A stretch of 45,905 nucleotides of DNA, taken from positions 1 to 45,905 of the forward strand of contig DAOUMN010000010.1 in assembly GCA_034411135.1 (NCBI GenBank), in the 5' to 3' direction. Positions 34,181-42,090 of this stretch are shown here, one piece after another. The first letter of the stretch is position 1, and each line of letters opens with the position of its first letter. The notes below the pieces were generated by a model. It did no database searches and was not told where the DNA came from. It worked only from the letters and a program-made list of their open reading frames with translations. The position numbers and the translations under genes are program-made. This DNA is from Bellilinea sp034411135 (GTDB taxonomy: Bacteria > Chloroflexota > Anaerolineae > Anaerolineales > Anaerolineaceae).

Positions 34181-34200
34181 TTCTCAATTAATATAAGAAT

Positions 34201-35460
34201 ATGAGTATTGTCAAAAGATTTACAGAGGTGCTAAGCATTCGTCCCATTCTGACAGCCCTCTTGATTGTGATGCTGGTTGTTTTGAGCAGTGGAGAAGTCG
34301 CGGTCACTGCCCAGGAGCCAGCGTTTGAAATCGGTGAGGCGATTTTTGAGGACGATCCACAATACTCAGTCCAGTTCGCCGGTTGCACCGCCCAGAATTT
34401 TGCCCCACTTAATGCCGCTTATGAGCAACGTGTGGTTGAATTGGTTAATGATATCCGCGCGGAGAACAACAAGCCGCCGCTCAAGCGCAACGATGCCCTC
34501 GATTACGCTGCGCGCTATCATGCCCGCGACATGAAAGAGGACAATTATTTCAGCCACGACAGCAAAGATCGCAGCGGTTCAACGCTGACCACGGTGTGCG
34601 GCTGGTCAACCCGCATCGACAAGTTTTATTTCAACCGTTCATATCTTGGCGAAAACATTGCCGCGGGATATTCCGACCCACAGGCGGTGATGAATGGTTG
34701 GATGAACTCGACCGGTCACCGCGCCAATATCCTGAACAGTAATTTCCGCGAAATCGGCGTGGGTTATTGGGATGGAGGCGGCTCTTATTATCGTTACTGG
34801 GTGCAGGACTTCGGCAGCCGTCCTGCCGTCTACCCGATCGTGATCAATCGTGAATATGCCCAAACCAGTAGCCCGGATGTCAGCCTGTATATTTACGGGC
34901 AAGGCGTGTGGGACGAGATGCGCCTGCGCAACGATGATGGTGCATGGGGTGCCTGGCAGCCGTTCCGTTCGACGCTCGATTGGCGGCTGAACTGGCTGCG
35001 CGGAGTGCGCAGCGTGTCTGTCGAGCTGCGCCGCAGTGGTCAAGCTACCGGCGCGACTAGCAGCGACACAATCGAATTGACCACCAATGGTTCACGCCTA
35101 GTTGTGCAGCCACATGAGTTGGTTTTCCTGTATGACCGAAGCCGGCAGCAATTATTCCCACCCCATTACACACTAACCGCCTACAATGGTGAAAGCGGGG
35201 CAACCCTGAACTGGAATGTTACCATTACGAACGGGGATTGGTTCACTGTTTTGCCTCAGCAAGGCACTACACCGGGCAGTGCAATGGTCAGGGTCCCGGA
35301 TAACCCCAGCCTGTTTATCAACAATGCGACCTATAACGGCAGCCTGTCGGTCACAGCTAGTGGCTCGCATCCGGTGGCGGATACCCCTCAAAGCATCCCA
35401 GTGCGATTGCTGGTGGTCGAAACCGTGCGCGAGGTATACCTGCCGTTGGTCGGGCGTTGA
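34201..35460 (+). CDS. Secreted CAP (SCP/PR1) domain protein
   Basis: The 419-residue exported protein has a long signal peptide (about 1-37) and a CAP domain (about 70-205). CAP landmarks are AARYHARDM, NYFSHDSKDRSG, LGENIAAGY and WMNSTGHRANIL, with conserved His and Glu residues. Next come a central region (about 210-300) with Trp-rich repeats and a C-terminal Ig-like domain (about 300-405), and the protein ends in VYLPLVGR. Bacterial CAP proteins are secreted and of mostly unknown function, some lipid-binding. The short hydrophobic tail resembles endings I associate with other Chloroflexota secreted proteins. No Shine-Dalgarno sequence is seen. Confidence 0.88.
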   Translation: MSIVKRFTEVLSIRPILTALLIVMLVVLSSGEVAVTAQEPAFEIGEAIFEDDPQYSVQFAGCTAQNFAPLNAAYEQRVVELVNDIRAENNKPPLKRNDALDYAARYHARDMKEDNYFSHDSKDRSGSTLTTVCGWSTRIDKFYFNRSYLGENIAAGYSDPQAVMNGWMNSTGHRANILNSNFREIGVGYWDGGGSYYRYWVQDFGSRPAVYPIVINREYAQTSSPDVSLYIYGQGVWDEMRLRNDDGAWGAWQPFRSTLDWRLNWLRGVRSVSVELRRSGQATGATSSDTIELTTNGSRLVVQPHELVFLYDRSRQQLFPPHYTLTAYNGESGATLNWNVTITNGDWFTVLPQQGTTPGSAMVRVPDNPSLFINNATYNGSLSVTASGSHPVADTPQSIPVRLLVVETVREVYLPLVGR

Positions 35461-35465
35461 ACGTG

Positions 35466-36125
35466 TCAGGCGGTTGGGTTGCGCACTGAGCGAACCGCCT
35501 GCAATGCCTGCACGATATCGGCGTAGATGCGTTCGAACCGCCCCTCGGCAATTGTCTGCCGTTTTGCCAGCCAGGAACCACCGACTGCCAGGATGCGCTC
35601 ATCGCGCAAATATTCGCCCAGATTATCCGTGTGAATGCCGCCGGTGGGGACAAAGCGGATGCTCGCATAGGGGGCGGAGATGGCGTGGATAGCAGCCAGT
35701 CCACCCATGACACCAGCCGGAAAGAATTTGAAATGCTGGCAGCCCAGATGGATGCCTTGCAATATTTCGTTAGGTGTAACGGCTCCGGGCAAGAAGGGCA
35801 GGTGGTGATCAAGTGCCCAGCGTAGCGCGTCTGCTGGCAAACCGGGCGAGACGAGGAATTGCGCACCGGCTGCAACGGCTTGCTCGGCTTGTGCGCCGTT
35901 CAATACGGTGCCCGCGCCGATAAGAACATCCGGGTGGTTGCGCGCAATGGTTTGAATGGATTGCAGTGCAGCCGGGGTGCGTAAAGTGATTTCCAAAACA
36001 GGCAGCCCGGCGAGCAAAAATGTTTCCGCGAGAGGCAGCGCGCGTTCAACGGCGTCGATTTCAATGACGGGTAGAATAGCGTACTGGCGGATGCGGTCAA
36101 AGATTGGGTCTTTTGGATCGCTCAT
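35466..36125 (-). CDS. 2-keto-3-deoxy-6-phosphogluconate / 4-hydroxy-2-oxoglutarate aldolase
   Basis: The 219-residue class I aldolase keeps the catalytic Glu45 (LEITLRT) and Schiff-base Lys133 (HFKFFPA), with the phosphate-binding VPTGGI. It splits 2-keto-3-deoxy sugar acids (phosphorylated) into pyruvate and an aldehyde. It is the last gene of the minus-strand carbohydrate operon and overlaps the lactonase gene by 4 bases (ATGA). No 2-keto-3-deoxygluconate kinase or sugar-acid dehydratase lies in the window. Confidence 0.93.
   Translation of the reverse strand: MSDPKDPIFDRIRQYAILPVIEIDAVERALPLAETFLLAGLPVLEITLRTPAALQSIQTIARNHPDVLIGAGTVLNGAQAEQAVAAGAQFLVSPGLPADALRWALDHHLPFLPGAVTPNEILQGIHLGCQHFKFFPAGVMGGLAAIHAISAPYASIRFVPTGGIHTDNLGEYLRDERILAVGGSWLAKRQTIAEGRFERIYADIVQALQAVRSVRNPTA
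35467..35501. terminator. Hairpin between convergent genes (possible terminator)
   Basis: CAGGCGGTT and AACCGCCTG form a perfect 9-base stem with a 17-base loop at the end of the aldolase gene, just after the convergent CAP gene stop. No T-run follows on either side, so termination is uncertain. Confidence 0.3.
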
Positions 36126-37045
36126 GTTCCAAAATCCAGGAAACGGGCTGGATTTTCAACCAGCAGGGTGCGAAGATTAAGATCGCTGATGCCGTGTTGT
36201 TTCAACAAAGGTACAAAAACCAGCAGCACATGCCCCAGTCCTTGAGTGTTCGGATTGTGAACTTTCCAGGAGGATTTTCGTGCCAGGTCGCCGGACAACA
36301 GGATCTGGCGTTCGTATCCGGCAGCAATCAGGTCTTTAATCAACATGGCACGCTGGTTGTCCGACCAGTATTTTTCCTTGCCGATCTGGTCGAAGCCGAG
36401 AAATACTCCTCGATCTGCCAGTTCGAAATATATCTCTCGCGGCTGGTTGCGGTCGAGGTGCCCGATGAGCATTTTTTCGGGCAGCACACCGGCAGCTAGC
36501 AACAGGTCCGCCTGCTGGGTGGCGAAACTGCCTGCCTCCGTGTGGGTGGTGATTGGCGCACCTGTCTCGGCATGTGCCAGTGCAGCCGCCTGAATTACCC
36601 GCCGTTCACTCTCACTAGCATCATTTAGGCTGGTGGCAACCTTGATTGCTCCGGCTCGAATTGGGCTGCCGTCTATTCCGAGGCGGATTTCAGTGATCAT
36701 CCGGCTGGCTATCTGCTCGACAGACTGTCTATTCAGACTGGCAGTGCTGAATTTCTCCTTGTGATGCCCGGTCACGGTGATGATATGAACACCGCTGGCA
36801 AGCGAAAGCTGTTTCAATTCCTGCGGGGAACGCCCGATTTCCTGAGTGGTCATCTCGACCAGTGCATTGCCCCCAGCCGATTTAAAATGGCGCAATTCCG
36901 CCACCGCTGCAGGAATCGAATCCAGACCGAGGTCGGCATCCTCACCTGCCAGATGATCGGGCAAGTGCCACAAGAGGTGCTCATGGCAGGCGGTCACGCC
37001 CAGTTCGGCGGCAGGGATTGGTCCAAGCACAGTTTGAACGGGCAT
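36122..37045 (-). CDS. Phosphotriesterase-family hydrolase, probable sugar lactonase
   Basis: The 307-residue TIM-barrel protein has the binuclear metal site of the phosphotriesterase family: HEH in TACHEHLLWH (21-23), the bridging Lys in GAIKVATS, His in TTHTEAG and IGHLDRN, and Asp in LSGDLARKSSW. Family members include phosphotriesterases and lactonases, some acting on phosphorylated sugar lactones. With a dehydrogenase and an aldolase in the locus, a lactonase role is most likely. GGAGG six bases before the ATG is a strong start signal. The downstream aldolase overlaps by 4 bases. Confidence 0.88.
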   Translation of the reverse strand: MPVQTVLGPIPAAELGVTACHEHLLWHLPDHLAGEDADLGLDSIPAAVAELRHFKSAGGNALVEMTTQEIGRSPQELKQLSLASGVHIITVTGHHKEKFSTASLNRQSVEQIASRMITEIRLGIDGSPIRAGAIKVATSLNDASESERRVIQAAALAHAETGAPITTHTEAGSFATQQADLLLAAGVLPEKMLIGHLDRNQPREIYFELADRGVFLGFDQIGKEKYWSDNQRAMLIKDLIAAGYERQILLSGDLARKSSWKVHNPNTQGLGHVLLVFVPLLKQHGISDLNLRTLLVENPARFLDFGT

Positions 37046-37056
37046 GTTTTACCTCC

Positions 37057-38349
37057 TCAATCAAGCATGGCGCCCAGGCTGCGCAAAGTAGCCTGCAACT
37101 GCTTTACCGGCAGGTCGTGCAGCCCGATATTATTTTTTAATGCAATTGCGGCTGCCGCCCCGGCTGCCTGCCCCATGGCCATGCACTGACCCATGCTGCG
37201 CACCGAGGCGTGTGCATCATGGTCAGCAGATAGACAGCGCCCGGCAACGAGTAGTGCTTCGCAGTTTTGCGGAAGCAGACAACGGTAGGGGATGTGATAG
37301 GTTTCGCCATCCGGCAGGTATTCCCAACGGGTATCCTGCCCGGAGTGATGCTCCTCGATTGGTGCGCCGCACTGGGCGATGGTGTCATCAAATTTGCGTG
37401 CTGCCAGAACATCGGCGCGAGTCAGGCGGTAAACGCCGAAAATTCTACGGCTCTCGCGCACACCGATCTGGGTGGAAAACCCACCCAGGGTGGCATTCTC
37501 GTAGCCGGGTATTTGCTCGACCAGAAAACGGGCATATTCCAGCGCCTGACGACGACCTTCAATTTCCGCCTGGCTGAGCTGCTCGACATTCAGTGGATCA
37601 ATACCACTGACGCGGGTCATGTTGGTTGCGATTACTCCGGCGAGCGGCGTGATGTGGGCGCTGCCTTCCTTGCGTGGCAGAGTGTAGCCATGCCCAGCCG
37701 CTTGTTGCATGCGGGCGTGTAGATCGGCTTTTTTAACTGCGCGGGCTTGCTCGATATCCACATTGATCATCTTAAACGTTGTGGTCAGCGACTGGATGGG
37801 TCCATCGCTGGCGCTTTCAAATGGCACACCCATTTTTGCAGCAACATCCGCGTCGCCGCTGGCATCGATAACCAGCCGGGCAGGAATACGCCACAGCCCG
37901 GCTTTGGTGGCAATCACTGCCCCGCAGATGGTCTGACCATTGCGAAGCACATCCACCATCAGCGAGTGGTACAAGATGCGCACTCCGGCGTTCACAGCAA
38001 GCAATTCCCAAACAACCTTTAGAATTTCTGGGTCATAAGTGATGCCCTGACCGGCACCGTAGGTGTTGGGACGGTAAATGGCAGCCTTGCGCCGTACCAG
38101 CTCAGCCACCACTTCGTCGGGAATGCCACCTACGACTTTGCGTGCAGTTGAACCTGGGGTGAAGAAGCCATAAAAAGTATCCAACACCTGGGTACTGATA
38201 CCGCCCATAAAGCCATAGCGTTCGGTCAAGGTGACTGAAGCACCGAGCCGGGCGGCGGTGATTGCGGCGGTTGCCCCAGCAGATCCAGATCCGATCACCA
38301 GGACATCGGTTGCGGGAAGGTCAGTAATAGTCGTCGTGTAAGTCGTCAT
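37057..38349 (-). CDS. FAD-dependent oxidoreductase (FAD_oxidored family)
   Basis: The 430-residue flavoprotein has the dinucleotide-binding motif VLVIGSGSAGATAAITAARLG, a GFMGGISTQVL segment, the second FAD contact VIDASGDADVAAKMG and the C-terminal LLVAGRCLSADHDAHASVRS. There is no signal peptide or membrane anchor. Relatives often sit in sugar-degradation loci and their substrates are unknown. The start was placed at the ATG at 38349 because AGGAG lies about 10 bases upstream; a longer reading from 38397 overlaps the SDR gene. Confidence 0.87.
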   Translation of the reverse strand: MTTYTTTITDLPATDVLVIGSGSAGATAAITAARLGASVTLTERYGFMGGISTQVLDTFYGFFTPGSTARKVVGGIPDEVVAELVRRKAAIYRPNTYGAGQGITYDPEILKVVWELLAVNAGVRILYHSLMVDVLRNGQTICGAVIATKAGLWRIPARLVIDASGDADVAAKMGVPFESASDGPIQSLTTTFKMINVDIEQARAVKKADLHARMQQAAGHGYTLPRKEGSAHITPLAGVIATNMTRVSGIDPLNVEQLSQAEIEGRRQALEYARFLVEQIPGYENATLGGFSTQIGVRESRRIFGVYRLTRADVLAARKFDDTIAQCGAPIEEHHSGQDTRWEYLPDGETYHIPYRCLLPQNCEALLVAGRCLSADHDAHASVRSMGQCMAMGQAAGAAAAIALKNNIGLHDLPVKQLQATLRSLGAMLD

Positions 38350-38374
38350 AGCTGCTTGCTCCTCGCTGACGGAT

Positions 38375-39145
38375 TCACCGCACTGTCCAGCCCCCATCCA
38401 CGGTTAGTACTGCGCCGGTAATAAATCGAGCGGCATCCGAGGCGAGATATACTGCAGCACCGGCAACATCCTCCGGCGCACCGAAATCGGCGTTGAGCGG
38501 TTGCAGATCAGGCAGTCGGGCGCGGATGGCCTCGCTGTGTTGGGCGCGCTGACTCATTGGTGTGGCGATAAGTCCTGGGCAGATAACGTTGGCGCGGATA
38601 CCGTGTGGCGCATAATATGCGGCAATCGATCGGGTCAGGCTGATGGCTGCTCCCTTGCTGGCGGCGTAGGCATGCGTGGCAAAGTCGGCATCACCGCCGA
38701 CCAGGCCCAGCACTGATGAAACCGTGACAATGCTTCCAGAACCTTGCGGGAGCATGATTTGCAGGGCGTATTTACAGCAGTAAAACAAGCTGTTAAGGTT
38801 TAGGTCGAGTGTCTTTTGCCAGCCATCCAGGCTGCAGGCGTGCAAGGGACCATCTCCCCAGCGCCGCCCGGAACCGCCAGCGACGTTAACGAGTATATCC
38901 ACTACAGAGTAATGACCCAGCGCTTGGTGAAAAGCTTGCTCGACCTGCACCGGGTCGGTTAGATCGACTTGGGTAACAATACCGCGGGCAGGCAGCGGGA
39001 AGGAAAGACGGGTGGTTTCGGCAGCCTCCGCGTTGATGTCCCACAACATCACCTGTGCACCTTCGAAGGCAAATGTGCGGGCAGTCGCAGCGCCAATGCC
39101 GCTGCCTGCCCCGGTGATGATGGCGACCTTGTCTTTCAATTGCAT
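38375..39145 (-). CDS. Short-chain dehydrogenase/reductase
   Basis: The 256-residue classical SDR has the NAD(P) motif TGAGSGIG (about 12-19) and an Asp at the end of beta-2 (MLWDIN) that suggests NAD preference. The NVAGG motif, catalytic Ser in VSSVLG, Tyr and Lys in YAASKGA, and the C-terminal TVDGGWTVR are also present. It likely oxidises a hydroxyl of the sugar or sugar acid handled by the operon. The start was placed at the ATG at 39145, two bases after the SIS gene stop; the GTG at 39154 is less likely. Confidence 0.93.
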   Translation of the reverse strand: MQLKDKVAIITGAGSGIGAATARTFAFEGAQVMLWDINAEAAETTRLSFPLPARGIVTQVDLTDPVQVEQAFHQALGHYSVVDILVNVAGGSGRRWGDGPLHACSLDGWQKTLDLNLNSLFYCCKYALQIMLPQGSGSIVTVSSVLGLVGGDADFATHAYAASKGAAISLTRSIAAYYAPHGIRANVICPGLIATPMSQRAQHSEAIRARLPDLQPLNADFGAPEDVAGAAVYLASDAARFITGAVLTVDGGWTVR

Positions 39146-39147
39146 AG

Positions 39148-39927
39148 TTAACACCCGTATACTTTTCGTACTCGTGCGCGGTAGTCATCATAGCAGGCAT
39201 CAAAGCGCTGTTTAGAGGCTTCCCTGCCAATGAAATGACTGCTGGTTAACACAATGGGGGGCTTACCCATGGCAGTCAATTTTTCAGCAATGCTGCATTT
39301 GAGTGCATTGGTGATCGCCGCGGCGCCAATGGTAGAACCGGGACCTACAGGGTCTTCCAAGCCGGCAACCTGCACCATCGCATCACCGGCGGGGGTGCAG
39401 TTGTCAATGATCACATCGCCGATATCGGTCAATTTCTTACCACTGGAATGCAGCGCCGGGCTGGATTTGCAATGATCTACCGATACAACCGCAATGACTG
39501 GCATGCCCAGCCGTTTGGCTTCCAGGGCAACATCGATAATGACTTCATTCACGCCGCTGTTGGAAAAGAGCAGGAAACAATCCGGCGGGGCAAAGACAAA
39601 ATTGCGTAGAATGATCTGTCCCAAGCCTTCGACATGTTCCAAAAACATTGCCTGGCGCTGTCCATTCGATCCGACCACCAGGTTGTGAAACGTCAGCGAC
39701 AGCTCGACAATGGGGTGAAAGCCGGGAAAACTGCCGTGGCGGGGAAACATTTCCTCGACAAAAATGCGCGAGTGTCCAGTACCGAACATGTGTACCAATC
39801 CATAACCGGCGATTGTCTCTGCGCATTGCACGGCTGCCTGCTCGATGTTGTCCATCTGGGTGGCTTTGATCCGTTCCAGGATCGCCTGAGCTTGATACAG
39901 ATAATCGAAAGATGCGGTTGAAGGCAT
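39148..39927 (-). CDS. SIS domain protein (UPF0309-like)
   Basis: The 259-residue single SIS-domain protein has sugar-phosphate-binding loops MFGTGHSRIF (about 47-56) and LFSNSGVNEVIIDVAL (about 119-134). The domain binds phosphosugars; this subgroup is called a sugar isomerase or UPF0309 and is uncharacterised. It may isomerise the substrate or product of the locus. GGGAG lies upstream of the ATG. It is 37 bases downstream of the GntR gene and two bases before the SDR start. Confidence 0.87.
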   Translation of the reverse strand: MPSTASFDYLYQAQAILERIKATQMDNIEQAAVQCAETIAGYGLVHMFGTGHSRIFVEEMFPRHGSFPGFHPIVELSLTFHNLVVGSNGQRQAMFLEHVEGLGQIILRNFVFAPPDCFLLFSNSGVNEVIIDVALEAKRLGMPVIAVVSVDHCKSSPALHSSGKKLTDIGDVIIDNCTPAGDAMVQVAGLEDPVGPGSTIGAAAITNALKCSIAEKLTAMGKPPIVLTSSHFIGREASKQRFDACYDDYRARVRKVYGC

Positions 39928-39964
39928 ACTCTACTCCCAAACAGAGTTTGGAAAACTGTCTTGT

Positions 39965-40705
39965 TTACCGAATTTGCGTTGTGCTGTACTCGTAGCGGTC
40001 AGCGCGGTAATAACTGGTGGAGTATTCAATTAATTCGCCATCCTCGATGTATGTCGCTGTGCCAACGAAGAGCAGCGGGTCACACTCCTCGACCTCGAGG
40101 ATGTCGGCGCGGTAGCCGTCTGCGGCAACGGCTCGAACGACGATATCCATGCGTTTGATCATCAACGCATATCGACTGGTTAATACTTCGAAGAGCGAAT
40201 GATGAGTGAAATCCACAGATTCAATACCCGGACAGCGTTCGGTCAGGATGATCGTGCTCTGGTGGCAGATCAATTCATCATCGCCATAACGCAGACGTTC
40301 CAGCGTCAAGCAGGGTGCGCCTCTGACCTTTTCGAGGACGGGTTGGTTTTCTACCGTCACGAAGCCTGGCTCACAACGCAGGACTTTCGAGGATGGTACC
40401 CGGCCCATCTCGCGCATTTGCTGGCTGAAGCTTCGATCAAGGAAGAACTGGATACTGGGAATGGTGCGAACGAAGGTGCCTCGCCCGGCGTAACGTTCCA
40501 CCAGGTTGTCATCCACCAGTCTGCCAATTGCCTGGCGGACGGTTTGACGCCCAACATTGTATGCCTGGCATATTTCCAACTCCGGCGGTAGTGTGCTGCC
40601 AGGTTGGAGAATGCCGCGCTGAATCATGCGGCGCAGGTCAAGATATATCTGGTAATACAGAGGAATGGGATTGTGTGGGTCGACAGTCGAGTAAGGGAGG
40701 CTCAT
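39965..40705 (-). CDS. GntR family regulator, HutC subfamily (UTRA domain)
   Basis: The 246-residue regulator has an N-terminal winged helix (about 10-78, LPPELEICQAYNVGRQTVRQ) and a C-terminal UTRA effector domain (about 95-240) with LERLRYGDDELICHQSTIIL and the final YYRADRYEY typical of HutC/YvoA relatives. Such proteins are usually repressors released by a sugar phosphate or related metabolite. It is the second gene of the operon it probably controls. Palindromes with the GT-N4-AC spacing seen at HutC-type operators lie at the divergent promoters upstream (41956-41969 and 42041-42054). Confidence 0.93.
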   Translation of the reverse strand: MSLPYSTVDPHNPIPLYYQIYLDLRRMIQRGILQPGSTLPPELEICQAYNVGRQTVRQAIGRLVDDNLVERYAGRGTFVRTIPSIQFFLDRSFSQQMREMGRVPSSKVLRCEPGFVTVENQPVLEKVRGAPCLTLERLRYGDDELICHQSTIILTERCPGIESVDFTHHSLFEVLTSRYALMIKRMDIVVRAVAADGYRADILEVEECDPLLFVGTATYIEDGELIEYSTSYYRADRYEYSTTQIR

Positions 40706-40741
40706 AGGTTCCTTTCCCTCGCGGGCAACCGAGAATTGGAG

Positions 40742-41920
40742 TCACTCCTCCTCAGATTCCAGGAGGTGGGTAGAGATAGGGTACTTGCCCAAGGTGTGTG
40801 CGCTGTGGAACAAGGTGATGACATTCTCTGCAGGCACATCTGCTTGAAGATGGTTGGAGGGAGCAAGGATATACCCGCCACCTTGTGCCAGCTGGCGAAT
40901 GCGAGTTCTGACTTCACGGATTACTTCCTCCGGACCGCCTGCCAGTGGATGGGAGATGTCGATCCCACCAAGGAAGCACACCTGTTCGCCGAATTGTTGT
41001 TTTACTGCCGGGATGTCCGTGGCGGGCAATGGTTCCAGCGGGTGGAGAACATCTACGCCAACATCGATTAAATCGGGGATCAGGCGGGTAATGGCGCCGT
41101 CGCTGTGCAGCATGATCTTGATGTGGGGATTGTGGCGGCGAATGGAGACGACCATGCGTTTGAGACACGGCTTGATGAAACGCCGGAACATAGCAGGGGA
41201 CAGAATCGGTCCATTGTTGCCAGCGTAATCATCGCCAGGCAGTTCGATCATATCGAACCAGCGACCGCCAGCCTGCATGGCAGCATCCAGCAAGTCCTCC
41301 AGCAGGGTGGTGATGCGATCCAACAGTGCTTCGGCGAAGTCGGGATAGTCAACCAGATCGGTGAGAAAATTTTGGGTGCCCCGTAAGTCACATGCGGTCT
41401 GGAAGGGACCATGTGAGGCAACCATACGCATAACCACAAAGTATGGGCTGTCCTCACGCAGTTGCCGGGCGCGTTCGGCAACACCTGCCATCCAGAGCGG
41501 ATCAGTTGGATCAGGCCAGCGTACTCGTTTTTCAATGTCTGCAATCTGGCTAGACTGGGCTAATAAACCCTCGGTGGTGTAATAGTAGGGGACGGCTCGT
41601 TTCCAGGTTTGTCCAAAGGAGTCGTAGTAGGTGTTTTCGTCCTCTCCGGGAAAGACCGGACTGTTGGGCAGCCTGCTCGGGCAACAATAGCGCAGGTCAG
41701 TGCCCAAATGCTCAAGCAGGCGGTCGTCCATGTAGGAAATACTGTGCCCCTTGCGAAATGGTGCAACCGGCTGCCCCAATTGAAGTGTTTTCAGCAGGTT
41801 GAAATATAAATCATCCACCAGACCATACGAACCACCACCCAAAGCGAGGGGAACGCGGTCAGGTTCTTGATGTGTGATAGCAGCCAGGACACGTTGGCGG
41901 GGGAGCATGACAGCGGACAT
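40742..41920 (-). CDS. Uroporphyrinogen decarboxylase-like (UroD/MtaA superfamily) protein
   Basis: The 392-residue TIM-barrel protein has C-terminal landmarks MLHSDGAITRLIPDLIDVGV, CFLGGIDISHPL and GGYILAPSNHLQADVPAEN. It is not HemE: the heme-type N-terminal arginine motifs are not recognisable. It is probably not a corrinoid methyltransferase either, because the zinc-binding His-x-Cys of MtaA/MtbA appears as HSD and no corrinoid protein is nearby. It heads the minus-strand carbohydrate operon. The start was placed at the ATG at 41920 (AGGA upstream). The open frame continues to 42388 but that part crosses the promoters and the divergent gene. The reaction is unknown. Confidence 0.85.
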   Translation of the reverse strand: MSAVMLPRQRVLAAITHQEPDRVPLALGGGSYGLVDDLYFNLLKTLQLGQPVAPFRKGHSISYMDDRLLEHLGTDLRYCCPSRLPNSPVFPGEDENTYYDSFGQTWKRAVPYYYTTEGLLAQSSQIADIEKRVRWPDPTDPLWMAGVAERARQLREDSPYFVVMRMVASHGPFQTACDLRGTQNFLTDLVDYPDFAEALLDRITTLLEDLLDAAMQAGGRWFDMIELPGDDYAGNNGPILSPAMFRRFIKPCLKRMVVSIRRHNPHIKIMLHSDGAITRLIPDLIDVGVDVLHPLEPLPATDIPAVKQQFGEQVCFLGGIDISHPLAGGPEEVIREVRTRIRQLAQGGGYILAPSNHLQADVPAENVITLFHSAHTLGKYPISTHLLESEEE

Positions 41921-41955
41921 GTTGGCAATCCTGCGATTTGAGTACGGAATATCCA

Positions 41956-41969
41956 AATGTGCGGACAAT
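41956..41969. promoter_or_regulatory. Candidate operator 1 (minus-strand operon)
   Basis: AATGTGCGGACAAT is an imperfect palindrome with core TGTGCGGACA. It begins six bases after the minus-strand -10 box and so covers the expected transcription start. It matches operator 2 at 11 of 14 positions. Confidence 0.55.
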
Positions 41970-41975
41970 GAGTCA

Positions 41976-42004
41976 ATTGTAGCGCAAGGAACACAAAAAG
42001 GCAA
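41976..42004 (-). promoter_or_regulatory. Promoter of the minus-strand carbohydrate operon
   Basis: On the minus strand TTGCCT (41999-42004), a 17-base spacer and TACAAT (41976-41981) lie 55 bases before the UroD-like gene start. Confidence 0.65.
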
Positions 42005-42008
42005 GTTA

Positions 42009-42037
42009 TTGACACGCATAATAGAATCATCTATAAT
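42009..42037 (+). promoter_or_regulatory. Consensus promoter of the Gfo/Idh/MocA gene
   Basis: A perfect TTGACA (42009-42014), a 17-base spacer and a perfect TATAAT (42032-42037) precede the gene. Its -35 box is only four bases from the -35 box of the divergent promoter. Such a strong promoter is likely to need a repressor. Confidence 0.85.
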
Positions 42038-42040
42038 TTG

Positions 42041-42054
42041 AATGTTCGTACATT
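42041..42054. promoter_or_regulatory. Candidate operator 2 (plus-strand gene)
   Basis: AATGTTCGTACATT is a palindrome (AATGT and ACATT arms, core TGTTCGTACA) starting three bases after the -10 box. A protein bound here would block initiation. The GT-N4-AC spacing matches HutC-type GntR operators. Confidence 0.6.
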
Positions 42055-42090
42055 TGCAACAGTATCTCTTCCCCAACCAGGAGTCAATCG

